Source of the DNA: Pediococcus claussenii ATCC BAA-344
Lineage (GTDB): Bacteria; Bacillota; Bacilli; Lactobacillales; Lactobacillaceae
Assembly (NCBI RefSeq): GCF_000237995.1
Contig: NC_016605.1
Coordinates: forward strand, 434,001-498,000
Direction: 5' to 3'
Length of the DNA: 64,000 nt
This document shows, one piece after another, positions 47,248-56,888 of the stretch. The position numbers and the translations under genes are program-made. How positions within the stretch are numbered: position 1 is the stretch's first letter; every line of letters starts with the position of its first letter. Under the pieces are notes generated by a model. It was given only the letters and a program-made list of their open reading frames with translations, did not search any database and had not been told where the DNA came from.

Positions 47248-50200
47248 ATGACACAGCGAACAGATATTTCGAAGATATTGGTAATCGGATCCGGTCCAAT
47301 AATTATAGGGCAGGCAGCGGAATTTGATTATTCAGGTACTCAAGCATGTTTGGCTTTGAAGGAATTAGGTTACGAAGTTGTTTTAGTTAATTCTAATCCG
47401 GCTACAATTATGACGGATAAAGAAATAGCTGATCAAGTATACATAGAGCCATTGACTCTGTCATTTGTTTCCAAAATCCTTCGAAAGGAACAACCTGATG
47501 CCTTGTTACCAACACTTGGTGGTCAACAAGGCCTAAATATGGCTATGGAATTATCTGAATCAGGAATTCTGGACGAATTAGATATTAAATTGCTTGGGAC
47601 CAGCTTAGATGCTATTGACCAGGCTGAGGATCGTGAAAGATTTAAACAATTAATGTTAAGCATTGGAGAACCAGTACCTGAATCCGGAATTGCTAACAAC
47701 GTTTCAGAAGCGGTTGATTTTGCAAGAAAAACAGGTTTTCCAGTTATAGTACGTCCCGCATTTACGATGGGTGGAACCGGTGGGGGAATTGCAAACAACG
47801 AAAGTGAATTAGAATTAATAGCAAGAAATGGGCTTTCTCTTTCTCCAGTAACACAAGTGTTAATTGAACAAAGCATTGCAGGAATGAAAGAAATTGAATT
47901 TGAAGTAATGCGCGATAGTGAAGATCATGCATTAGTTGTATGTAACATGGAAAATTTTGATCCGGTGGGAATTCATACTGGAGATTCAATCGTATTTGCG
48001 CCAGTTCAGACATTAACTGATGTGGAAATTCAAACTTTGCGAGATTCGTCTTTAAAAATAATTCGCGCATTAAAAATAGAGGGTGGTTGTAATGTCCAGT
48101 TGGCATTAGATCCTGCATCGGGCAGATATTATGTGATTGAGGTTAATCCCCGAGTTAGTCGGTCTAGTGCGTTAGCATCAAAAGCAACAGGATATCCAAT
48201 TGCCAAAGTAGCAGCAAAAATTGCAGTAGGACAAACTTTAGATGAAATAATCAATCCGGTTACAAAAACAACATATGCACAATTTGAACCAGCGTTAGAT
48301 TATGTGGTTTGTAAAATTCCAAGGTGGCCATTTGATAAATTTACCAATGCCGATAATAAGCTTGGAACACAAATGAAGGCAACCGGAGAAGTAATGGCAG
48401 TCGGGCAAAACCTTGAAGAGGCTCTTCAAAAGGCGGTTCGATCGTTAGAAATAAATACTAGTTACCTTGGCGATTTTTCTGTATCGATTGATGGGAAATT
48501 CGAAGATAACTTGATAAATGCAACAGATCAACGTCTTTTCTACCTTTATAGTGCAATTAAACAAGGCTATTCAATTGAAAGATTAAATGAGTTAACCCAC
48601 ATCCACGAATTATTTTTGGATAAATTATTACATATTTGGGAAATTGAACAAGAAATAAAAAGTGATTTAGATTTAGAATCTATATTAAAAACGGCCAAGA
48701 GGTACGGATTTTCCGACTACACTATAGCTACACTACGTGGAGTGAGTGAAAATAGAATTCGAAATCTTAGAAAAGAAAAAGGAATTATTCCGGTCTATAA
48801 AATGATTGATACTTGTGCAGGAGAGTTTAGCTCAAGTACTCCTTATTTTTATAGTACGTACGCCTTTGAAAATGAAAGTCAAAAATCAAAACGCAAATCG
48901 GTAATCGTTTTGGGATCTGGACCAATTAGAATTGGACAGGGAGTCGAATTCGATTATACTACCGTTCATAGTATCGAAGCATTACAATCTTTGGGGTATG
49001 AAGCAATAGTTATAAATAACAATCCCGAGACAGTTTCAACTGACTTCTCCGTGTCTGATAAGTTATATTTTGAGCCTTTAACAGTAGAAGATGTTTTAAA
49101 TGTGGTTGATATTGAGAAGCCAGAGGGTGTTATTGTCCAATTTGGAGGTCAAACGGCGATTAATTTGGCCGAACCGTTATCAAATTTGGGTGTAAATATT
49201 TTGGGAACAAAAATAGAGGATGTTAATCGAGCGGAAGATCGAGACGAGTTTAACCAGTTAATTAAACGTCATGAAATTGCTCAGCCTAAAGGTGCCACTG
49301 CAACAGACGTTACCGGGGCATTAGAAATTGCTGAAAAAATTGGGTTTCCGGTTTTGATTCGACCTAGTTACGTGTTAGGTGGGCGTGCAATGGAAATTGT
49401 ACATGACACACAACATTTACGAGACTATATGCGAAGAGCAGTTCGAGTATCACATGATCATCCGGTTTTGATTGATCAGTACTTAGTAGGAACAGAGTGT
49501 GAAGCTGATGTTATTAGCGATGGATCTCAGGTTCTGATCCCTGGGATACTGGAGCATATAGAGCGTTCAGGAGTTCATTCTGGAGATTCAATGGCCGTTT
49601 ACCCTGCCCAATCGCTATCACAAAAAGTTGAAGCCAAAATCGTAGCAATTGCTACAAATTTAGCTAAGTCACTAAATTGTGTTGGTCTGATGAATGTTCA
49701 ATTTATAATTAATAAAGATGAGGTATACGTTATCGAGGTAAACCCACGAGCTAGTCGTACGGTTCCGTTTTTAAGTAAGGTAACTAATATTCCCATGGCT
49801 CGAATCGCAACGGGAGTTATTATGGGACAAAGTATTGAGCAACAAGGATATCAATCCGGACTTGCACCTGAACAGGGAATGGTACATGTAAAGGCACCGG
49901 TTTTTTCCTTCACAAAATTGAATAAGGTTGACAGCTTACTTGGACCAGAAATGAAATCAACAGGTGAGGTTATGGGAAGTGATACCTCCTTGCCAAAGGC
50001 CTTATATAAAGCCTTTGAAGCAACTAAAACACATGTTGAAGATCACGGAACCGTTTTTGTTACGGTACGTGACGAAGACAAAAAAGAATCTGTTGGTTTG
50101 ATTAAAAGATTTTCTGAATTAGGTTATCAAATTAAAGCGACTTATGGAACTGCAACAGTTTTAAACGATGCAGGGCTTAAAGTTCAGTCAGTTGAAAAAT

Positions 50201-50415
50201 TACAAAGTGATGATCAAATCATCAATGAAATTAAAAAGAAACGAATTCAAATTGTCATTAACACAATATCTGATTCTGTGGCAAGCAAGGATGACGGAAT
50301 AGTAATTCGTAATACGGCATTAACTTATGGTGTACCGCTATTTACAGCATTGGATACGGTAGATGCGATTTTGCAAGTATTAGAATCACAGTCATTTGTT
50401 GCACAGGCTTTGTAA
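47248..50415 (+). CDS. carB: Carbamoyl-phosphate synthase large chain
   Basis: A 1055-residue synthetase, also called pyrAb, made of two homologous halves. Each has an ATP-grasp domain ([19 protein letters not shown] and [19 protein letters not shown] mark the start of each half). The C-terminal MGS-like domain is about residues 930-1055. ATG after AAGGAGGACTAGGCAG. Confidence 0.96.
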   Translation: MTQRTDISKILVIGSGPIIIGQAAEFDYSGTQACLALKELGYEVVLVNSNPATIMTDKEIADQVYIEPLTLSFVSKILRKEQPDALLPTLGGQQGLNMAMELSESGILDELDIKLLGTSLDAIDQAEDRERFKQLMLSIGEPVPESGIANNVSEAVDFARKTGFPVIVRPAFTMGGTGGGIANNESELELIARNGLSLSPVTQVLIEQSIAGMKEIEFEVMRDSEDHALVVCNMENFDPVGIHTGDSIVFAPVQTLTDVEIQTLRDSSLKIIRALKIEGGCNVQLALDPASGRYYVIEVNPRVSRSSALASKATGYPIAKVAAKIAVGQTLDEIINPVTKTTYAQFEPALDYVVCKIPRWPFDKFTNADNKLGTQMKATGEVMAVGQNLEEALQKAVRSLEINTSYLGDFSVSIDGKFEDNLINATDQRLFYLYSAIKQGYSIERLNELTHIHELFLDKLLHIWEIEQEIKSDLDLESILKTAKRYGFSDYTIATLRGVSENRIRNLRKEKGIIPVYKMIDTCAGEFSSSTPYFYSTYAFENESQKSKRKSVIVLGSGPIRIGQGVEFDYTTVHSIEALQSLGYEAIVINNNPETVSTDFSVSDKLYFEPLTVEDVLNVVDIEKPEGVIVQFGGQTAINLAEPLSNLGVNILGTKIEDVNRAEDRDEFNQLIKRHEIAQPKGATATDVTGALEIAEKIGFPVLIRPSYVLGGRAMEIVHDTQHLRDYMRRAVRVSHDHPVLIDQYLVGTECEADVISDGSQVLIPGILEHIERSGVHSGDSMAVYPAQSLSQKVEAKIVAIATNLAKSLNCVGLMNVQFIINKDEVYVIEVNPRASRTVPFLSKVTNIPMARIATGVIMGQSIEQQGYQSGLAPEQGMVHVKAPVFSFTKLNKVDSLLGPEMKSTGEVMGSDTSLPKALYKAFEATKTHVEDHGTVFVTVRDEDKKESVGLIKRFSELGYQIKATYGTATVLNDAGLKVQSVEKLQSDDQIINEIKKKRIQIVINTISDSVASKDDGIVIRNTALTYGVPLFTALDTVDAILQVLESQSFVAQAL

Positions 50416-50431
50416 TTGGAGGATAAATTGA

Positions 50432-51346
50432 ATGAAAAACCTAGAAGTTAATATTGCAGGAGTTAATTTAAAAAATCCCTTTATGCCTGCAAGTGGTACA
50501 GCAGCTTACGGACAATCATTAGCAAAACAGATTAATTTGGACGACTTAGGGGCCTTAGTCATCAAATCTACAACATTAAATAAAAAGACGGGGCATCCAG
50601 AGCCTACTACTGTCCAAACAAGTGCTGGATGGCTAAATGCTGTTGGTCTAAAGAATCCAGGCATCGAAGAGGTTGAAAAAGAGCAGTTACCATGGTTAGC
50701 TGAAAATTATCCAAATTTACCTGTTATTGGAAGTGTTGCAGGAGATACAACTGAAGAATATATCGAAGTTGCAAAAAGAATGGATAATATTGCTAATATT
50801 TCAATTTTAGAAATTAATATATCATGTCCTAACGTTGCAAATGGTGGTATTGAGTTTGGTGTTGAACCATCAGTTGTTGAAGAGCTTACGCGAAGAATAA
50901 AAGATGTAACAACGAAACCTGTTTTTATGAAATTAGGACCAGGAGTTACTAGTATTGTTGAAATTGCAGCAGCTGCAGAACGAGGGGGATGCGATGGATT
51001 GACTATGATTAATACTATTATGGGTATGGAAATAGATTTAAATACTCGTAAACCACATTTATCAAACGGAACCGGCGGATTGTCAGGACGAGCAATTCAT
51101 CCAATCGCGGTTCGCATGATTTATCAAGTCAGACAGCAAACAAAATTACCAATTATTGGAGTGGGCGGTATTTTTACTGCTGAAGATGCTCTTGAGTTAA
51201 TGTTAGCAGGTGCTAATGCTGTACAGGTAGGATCAGCTCGTTATGGGAATCCAAGGGTCATTGAGGAGTTAATTGAAACTTTTCCGTCTAAGATGAAAGA
51301 GTATCATTTAGGTGACATTAATGATATAAAACAATATTGGAATTAA
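50432..51346 (+). CDS. pyrD: Dihydroorotate dehydrogenase, class 1B catalytic type
   Basis: A 304-residue flavoenzyme oxidising dihydroorotate to orotate. The catalytic cysteine is Cys132 in INISCPNVANGG, as in class 1B; FMN-binding marks are MKLGPG, GGIFTAEDAL and GANAVQVGSA. Class 1B enzymes normally pair with the iron-sulfur flavoprotein PyrK for NAD reduction, but no pyrK is in the operon. The electron acceptor is therefore unclear; the flavodoxin gene 20 bases downstream is one candidate. Second-best reading: a fumarate-type class 1A. Confidence 0.9.
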   Translation: MKNLEVNIAGVNLKNPFMPASGTAAYGQSLAKQINLDDLGALVIKSTTLNKKTGHPEPTTVQTSAGWLNAVGLKNPGIEEVEKEQLPWLAENYPNLPVIGSVAGDTTEEYIEVAKRMDNIANISILEINISCPNVANGGIEFGVEPSVVEELTRRIKDVTTKPVFMKLGPGVTSIVEIAAAAERGGCDGLTMINTIMGMEIDLNTRKPHLSNGTGGLSGRAIHPIAVRMIYQVRQQTKLPIIGVGGIFTAEDALELMLAGANAVQVGSARYGNPRVIEELIETFPSKMKEYHLGDINDIKQYWN

Positions 51347-51366
51347 TATAAATAGGAGGAATAAAC

Positions 51367-51822
51367 ATGCAAATTTTATATTTTTCACTGACAGGTACAA
51401 CAAAAAAAGCGGCGAACAAAATTAGTGATTTAACGGGTGCGACATTAACAGAAATTGAAGTCAAACGAGTTTATCCCAAAGATGATTTAAGTAAGATGAA
51501 AGATGTAGCATTGGAAGAACAAAAAGACAAAATTTCACCAGAGATAGTAAGTAATATTGATGTGAAAAAGGATGATCTTATTTTTATAGGATGTCCAGTT
51601 TGGAATCAACAATTACCAATGGTGATTTCGGAAATTTTTGATAAAGTTAACTTTGAAGGTAAAAAAATTATTGGTTTCTTTACAAGTGGATCAACTAAAT
51701 ATACAGAAATAGAGTCGGATTTTAAAAGAGTTGTTAAGTCTGGCCAGATCCTAGACGGGTTTATGGCAAATGATAACGAGGAAATTCTGAATCACTTAAA
51801 AAAGCTTGAGTTAATAAAATAG
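51367..51822 (+). CDS. Flavodoxin-like protein
   Basis: A 151-residue FMN-binding fold. The phosphate loop is YFSLTGTTKKAA near residue 5; GCPVWNQQLPMVISEIF near residue 76 and FFTSGS near 105 are the flavin contacts. Its location directly after pyrD (20-base gap, AGGAGGAATAAAC site, no terminator between) puts it in the pyr operon. It may carry electrons for PyrD; this is an inference. Confidence 0.8.
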   Translation: MQILYFSLTGTTKKAANKISDLTGATLTEIEVKRVYPKDDLSKMKDVALEEQKDKISPEIVSNIDVKKDDLIFIGCPVWNQQLPMVISEIFDKVNFEGKKIIGFFTSGSTKYTEIESDFKRVVKSGQILDGFMANDNEEILNHLKKLELIK

Positions 51823-51842
51823 TATGCGGAAATACTTTAAAA

Positions 51843-51885
51843 ATCAAAAAGAATGCAAAAATAATTGCGTTCTTTTTTTTATTTT
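51843..51885 (+). terminator. Terminator of the pyr operon
   Basis: AAAAAGAATGCAA pairs with TTGCGTTCTTTTT, then more Ts. Confidence 0.85.
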
Positions 51886-51925
51886 CTTAGAATGTAGTAT
51901 ATAGCGTTTTTTCGGGGAGAGTAAT

Positions 51926-54475
51926 ATGAAAAAAATTTGGGGAAAAATTATTAGTTTTTTTGAAAAACATCTGACAATAATAAAGTTATTGTTCGTGTTT
52001 TCTGTATTAACATTTGTTTTACGTGAGATTACTAAAATTGCACATGACGTTAGTGGACAGCAAGTTGCAGATGCATTTGCAAGTCAGACGCCAATTAAAT
52101 TAATTACGATGTTTGTGCTTGGTTTTGTGGCTGTGCTACCAATGCTTAACTACGATGCGGTTGTTGTTAAGTTATTAGGAGAGAAATATAGTCCATCATA
52201 CATATTTAGAAGCGGGTGGATAGTAAATACATTTACTAATATTGCTGGCTTCGGAGGAGTGCTTGGAGCCTCTTTACGGGTTAATTTTTATGGTAAAAAG
52301 GATGCTAAGAAAATTGTAGCTGCTATTTCAAAAGTAGCGCTATTTCTAGTATCAGGATTGTCAATGCTATCAATTATTTCACTTGTGCTGATTTATTTTT
52401 TGGGAATTGGAACAGAATTTCAGAATTATTGGATCTGGCTGTTTGGTGGTGCTCTATATTTCGTTGCCGTGTGGCTCTTTACCCGTGTTAATAATTCATC
52501 ATTTTTTGATGATTTAACGTGGAAAATTGAAGGTCGTTTGATTCTTGGTTCAACTTTTGAGTGGTTGGGATGCGTTGCACTTTTTATATTAATTGGTTTC
52601 TTAATGAATCTACCAATTCACAATTTTCTATCGATTGTTCCCTTATTCGTTGTAGCATCAATTGTTGGTGAGGTATCACTAGTACCTGGGGGACTTGGTA
52701 CATTTGATGTTTTCATGATTTTAGGACTTTCTCAGTTGGGTGTGAATCAGGGAGATGCAGTAGTCTGGATTCTTTTTTACCGTCTTTTCTATTATATTTT
52801 TCCATTTATGTTAGGTGTCGGATTCTTTGCACATGACCTTGGACATAGAATCAATGTCGTTATGAATCGACTTCCATCACAAGCATTGCATCGATTTGCT
52901 CAAATATTTACGACAGGGTTTTTGTATTTCGCAGGTATAATGAGTTTATTACTATCAACAGTTCCCAATGCGGTATGGGAAAATCGGGTCTTTGTAAAGT
53001 TATACCCGTACACCTTTATCTTTGTCCATCAACAAACTAATATTATTGTGGCATTTATGTTAATCGGTTTTGCTTCAGGAATTGCCGTTCGAAATAAGCG
53101 TGCATATTGGCCGACCGTTATTCTACTCGGGGTGGCTATTGTTAATACACTGGTCCAATTTTTCTCAATAAAATTGGCCGTTTTTATGTTGGTTGTTCTT
53201 TTCTTCTTAGTAATGACACGAAAAGATTTGGATCGTGAGCGGATGACGTTATCATGGGGGATCATTAGTTTAAATAGCGCTATTTTCATTGCGACGTTCG
53301 TTTTATATGCTGTAATTGGATATATTAATCAACCGCATCATTTGCGTAAAATTCCTGACCCTCTCCTTTTCCCATCTGAACGACTCTGGTTTGCGGGTTT
53401 CATTGGTTTATTGGTTGCAGCGTTAGTCTTATATGTCATATTTAGATATTTATCTGGTGGTAATACTAAGTTCAGTAGTTTAGGGTTTGAACCTGATCGT
53501 ATTCAAAGCTTGATAGAACGATTTGGTGGTAATAAAACTAGTCATTTGGTTTATTTGAGAGATAAGCAGACATATTTTTATCAAGTAGATGGTCAAGATG
53601 AGGTATTATTTGCTTATCGAAAAAACGCGAATCGTTTAGTTATTATGGGTGAGCCAATTGGTAATTTTGAAAAATTTGAAGATGCAATCAGTCAATTACG
53701 AGATGATGCTGATCGCGAAGGATATTCACTGGTTTTCTATGAGATTGGTGAAAAACTTACAATGTTGCTCCACGAAATTGGATTTGATTTCATTAAAACT
53801 GGAGAAGAAGGTCGTGTTGAATTAAGTAGCTTTACTACGGTTGGTACAAAGCGAAAAGGTGAGCGAGCAACTCTAAACAAAATGGATCGTGAAGGATTCC
53901 AATTTGAAATAATACAACCACCGTTTTCGGGGCAAGATTTTTCGGAGTTAAAGGCGGTTTCAGAAGAGTGGCTCAATGGACATGTTGAAAAAGGTTTTTC
54001 GTTAGGATTTTTTGATGAATATTACCTTAATCAAGCACCTATTGCAGTGATTCGCGATAAAGAAAACCACATTGTAGCGTTCGCAAATATAATGCCTGAG
54101 GACGGAAAACGATCTACTTCGATTGATTTAATGAGGTACTCTAAGGAAGCACCCTCTGGCGTTATGGATGCACTTTTTATTAGATTATTCGAAAATGGGC
54201 GTGAACAAGGATTCAAATATTTTGACATGGGCATGGCGCCACTATCAAATGTTGGAATTTCTAAATATAGTTTTTTATATGAACGAGCTGCACATTTTAT
54301 CTATGAATATGGGTATCGTTTTTACGGATTTCAAGGTTTACGTTCATATAAAGAAAAATATGTAACAAAGTGGGATTCGATGTATATTGCTTACCAACGA
54401 CAAAGTTCATTAGTGTTTACCATGTTGCAAATTTTACAAATCGTAGGAAAAAAGAATGCAATTGTTGCAAGCTGA
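51926..54475 (+). CDS. mprF: Phosphatidylglycerol lysyltransferase MprF
   Basis: An 849-residue membrane protein. The N-terminal two thirds (about 14 helices) form the flippase domain, with the family segment SIVGEVSLVPGGLGTFD. The cytoplasmic C-terminal part (about 500-840) is the GNAT-like DUF2156 synthase that adds an aminoacyl group (usually lysine) from tRNA to phosphatidylglycerol, e.g. YFDMGMAPLSNVG and FQGLRSYKEKY. The result is protection against cationic peptides. ATG after CGGGGAGAGTAAT. Confidence 0.95.
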   Translation: MKKIWGKIISFFEKHLTIIKLLFVFSVLTFVLREITKIAHDVSGQQVADAFASQTPIKLITMFVLGFVAVLPMLNYDAVVVKLLGEKYSPSYIFRSGWIVNTFTNIAGFGGVLGASLRVNFYGKKDAKKIVAAISKVALFLVSGLSMLSIISLVLIYFLGIGTEFQNYWIWLFGGALYFVAVWLFTRVNNSSFFDDLTWKIEGRLILGSTFEWLGCVALFILIGFLMNLPIHNFLSIVPLFVVASIVGEVSLVPGGLGTFDVFMILGLSQLGVNQGDAVVWILFYRLFYYIFPFMLGVGFFAHDLGHRINVVMNRLPSQALHRFAQIFTTGFLYFAGIMSLLLSTVPNAVWENRVFVKLYPYTFIFVHQQTNIIVAFMLIGFASGIAVRNKRAYWPTVILLGVAIVNTLVQFFSIKLAVFMLVVLFFLVMTRKDLDRERMTLSWGIISLNSAIFIATFVLYAVIGYINQPHHLRKIPDPLLFPSERLWFAGFIGLLVAALVLYVIFRYLSGGNTKFSSLGFEPDRIQSLIERFGGNKTSHLVYLRDKQTYFYQVDGQDEVLFAYRKNANRLVIMGEPIGNFEKFEDAISQLRDDADREGYSLVFYEIGEKLTMLLHEIGFDFIKTGEEGRVELSSFTTVGTKRKGERATLNKMDREGFQFEIIQPPFSGQDFSELKAVSEEWLNGHVEKGFSLGFFDEYYLNQAPIAVIRDKENHIVAFANIMPEDGKRSTSIDLMRYSKEAPSGVMDALFIRLFENGREQGFKYFDMGMAPLSNVGISKYSFLYERAAHFIYEYGYRFYGFQGLRSYKEKYVTKWDSMYIAYQRQSSLVFTMLQILQIVGKKNAIVAS

Positions 54476-54497
54476 TTTAAGTGAATGGTAGGTTTAA

Positions 54498-54549
54498 ATT
54501 TAAAAAGGACTTAAATGATGATTATGACGTCATTTAAGGCCTTTTTTAG
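54498..54549 (+). terminator. mprF terminator
   Basis: AAAAAGGACTTAAATGA pairs with TCATTTAAGGCCTTTTT. Confidence 0.8.
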
Positions 54550-54650
54550 GTAACATTATATGCTTGATTAACTTCAAAATGGATTCTTTTATTCTGAGTC
54601 TTGATCAAGACGATCATTATATATTTTTGTGGAAAAGAAGTTATTTATTT

Positions 54651-56069
54651 TTAAGAATTTTTAATTCGCTTATCTGTGAGCATGAATGAAGGTGCTATGA
54701 TAATAACTGCTATAATTGCCGACCACATAAATCCATTTTGGTAGGCACTATTTAAATCTGTTACTGAGTTAATATGATGCGTTGTAATAAAACTTGCCAC
54801 AACAGTAGCTAGAAACGCGGAGCCAAATCCTGAACCAACCTGTTGAAATAGACTGGAACTCAAGGAAGCGGACGCCGTATCTATTTTTGCAATACCAATA
54901 AAAGCATCTGCTTGTGTAGCTGTTTTGACTGCCGCACCACCAATTCCACGAGCAAACATGGTTAAAGCAATTAACCAGTAGTTAGTATTATCATCAAAAA
55001 ATACAAATGGAATTGTTCCAAAGACTGTAATGAAAATTCCAGTTATGGAAACCCAACGAGGGCCAATGCTGTCGATTAGTCTACCAATTAAACCACGTGA
55101 TATTAACATACCAATGCTTTGGGGAATTAATGAGACGGCCGCCATAATTGCACTTTCGCCTCGAATGTCTTGAAAAAAAAGTGGTAAAAGAATCATGGGA
55201 CCAGTTGTGATGAATCCGGCAAGTAGGGTTCCAATCATTGAACCAGAAAAGTTAGTGGATTTAAAAAGATGGAGTGGTAATATAACTTTATCATGTCGAA
55301 TGATAGCGTGTAGAATGTAGCAACCAATTAGTAGTGTGCCTAGACAAATATAGCCAATTGTTGTGAGATTAGTAAAGTTGCCGTGATCACTGGCTTTAAC
55401 AACACCATAGACAATGGTACTAGATATTAGTGCTAATAAGAAGATACCAATCCAATCAAGCTTGTTACTGCGATCTTTAGGAGTAATACTTGGAATTTTT
55501 TGAATTAATAGAATAGATGATACGACGACAATTGGAATGTTGATAAAGAAGATATAGCGCCATGAAGTATATTGTACGAGTAAGCCACCGATAATTGGTC
55601 CAACCATTGGACCCAGAGTCATTGGAATACCAACGATTGACATGATACGACCAATTCTTGAAGATCCCACGGAATCAACTAGAAGGGTTATGAAAAGTGG
55701 CATGATAATACCAGATGATAGTCCTTGCAGAATTCGAAAAGTAATTAAACTTTCTATATTCCAAGATAGAGCAGAAAATAATGAGGTAACTCCAAAGGCA
55801 ATTTCGGCCCAAAAATAAACTTTTTTACCTGAAAAGTGGTTTACTAACCATCCAGAAATAGGAACAGCAGTACCCATTGCTAAGACAAAGCCTGTTATTG
55901 TCCATTGAACAACAGAAAGTGGTGAGTTAAAGTAATTGCTTAATTGGTTAATTGCAATATTTACCATTGTAGAGTCAAGCATTGGAGCTGTACTTCCAAA
56001 TACTAAGATCCAAGCAATAATAATAAGATTGCGGGGGATTTTATCTAATTTTTGTGATGATTTTTTCAT
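54651..56069 (-). CDS. DHA2-family multidrug efflux MFS protein
   Basis: A 472-residue transporter of the EmrB/QacA type with about 14 spans. Motif C region is VQWTITGFVLAMGTAVP and motif A is GWLVNHFSGKKVYF. It pumps out hydrophobic drugs by proton exchange; the substrate is unknown. It diverges from the TetR gene at 56240, which probably regulates it. Start ATG after AAGGAGTTATAAA. Confidence 0.88.
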   Translation of the reverse strand: MKKSSQKLDKIPRNLIIIAWILVFGSTAPMLDSTMVNIAINQLSNYFNSPLSVVQWTITGFVLAMGTAVPISGWLVNHFSGKKVYFWAEIAFGVTSLFSALSWNIESLITFRILQGLSSGIIMPLFITLLVDSVGSSRIGRIMSIVGIPMTLGPMVGPIIGGLLVQYTSWRYIFFINIPIVVVSSILLIQKIPSITPKDRSNKLDWIGIFLLALISSTIVYGVVKASDHGNFTNLTTIGYICLGTLLIGCYILHAIIRHDKVILPLHLFKSTNFSGSMIGTLLAGFITTGPMILLPLFFQDIRGESAIMAAVSLIPQSIGMLISRGLIGRLIDSIGPRWVSITGIFITVFGTIPFVFFDDNTNYWLIALTMFARGIGGAAVKTATQADAFIGIAKIDTASASLSSSLFQQVGSGFGSAFLATVVASFITTHHINSVTDLNSAYQNGFMWSAIIAVIIIAPSFMLTDKRIKNS

Positions 56070-56171
56070 TTTATAACTCCTTGTTTATATTTTATATACA
56101 CATTGTATTTAAAGCGCAAAATAAAGATTATACTCATAATCAATATATGTCAACAATGAATTTAAAATAGT

Positions 56172-56201
56172 TTCAGTATGTACTTAGTACGATGTTATAA
56201 T
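56172..56201 (+). promoter_or_regulatory. tetR promoter with palindromic operator
   Basis: GTACTTAGTAC at 56180-56190 is an 11-base perfect palindrome, lying between a weak -35 (TTCAGT, 56172) and -10 TATAAT (56196-56201). It is likely the operator of the TetR regulator. Confidence 0.55.
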
Positions 56202-56239
56202 ATTGTTAAAATTGTCAAGCTTAGAAATGGGGAGTGAAA

Positions 56240-56824
56240 TTGACAAGTAAAAAGAGAAATAGAAGATCCAATGAGGATATTCAAAAAGCAATTTTTGATG
56301 CAACTTTAGAAATAATGAATGAAGAGGGATTTGAGAAAGTAACGTTTGCTAAAGTTGCAAAGCGTTCTGGAACGAATCGTCCAGTACTCTACCGGAGATG
56401 GGAGACGCCTTTTGAACTCATTTACGATGCCGAACAATATGCAACAGATGATGTAGATTCTTTTGATGACATTGATTTTTCTGGGAAAACCATGCGAGAA
56501 AATTTAATTGCAATTTTAACTCATTTTGATGATTCACCGGAGTTTATGAAAGCATATTTAGTTGAACTTGGTCGTGGAACTGATTCTATTAATAAATTGT
56601 CAAAAGAGCTCCAAAAGCAAAATTTATTTATAATGGAACGGTTGTTAAGTCAGGCCCAATTAGATGGAGAGATAAAGCACACAGTTACAGATTATGTTAA
56701 ACTACTACCTTTTAATCTTATCTTGTATCAAGCAATGATTGATAAAAGCAAGATAACAAAGCAGCTGGTGATTGAAATTGTAGACCAGGTGATTGTTCCA
56801 GCAATAATGGCTCAACAGGCATAG
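56240..56824 (+). CDS. TetR-family regulator
   Basis: A 194-residue repressor with an N-terminal helix-turn-helix (about residues 12-56: IMNEEGFEKVTFAKVAKRSG, then RPVLYRRWETPFEL). The C-terminal domain is all-helical and would bind an inducer. The TTG at 56240 has GGGGAG at proper spacing; the GTG at 56234 overlaps that site. Divergent to the efflux gene, suggesting autoregulation and control of efflux. Confidence 0.85.
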   Translation: MTSKKRNRRSNEDIQKAIFDATLEIMNEEGFEKVTFAKVAKRSGTNRPVLYRRWETPFELIYDAEQYATDDVDSFDDIDFSGKTMRENLIAILTHFDDSPEFMKAYLVELGRGTDSINKLSKELQKQNLFIMERLLSQAQLDGEIKHTVTDYVKLLPFNLILYQAMIDKSKITKQLVIEIVDQVIVPAIMAQQA

Positions 56825-56888
56825 AATTAGAGGGGAAAGAAAGCATTATGCTAATATAAATGTACTAAAAAATACAGGATGGTTTAAT

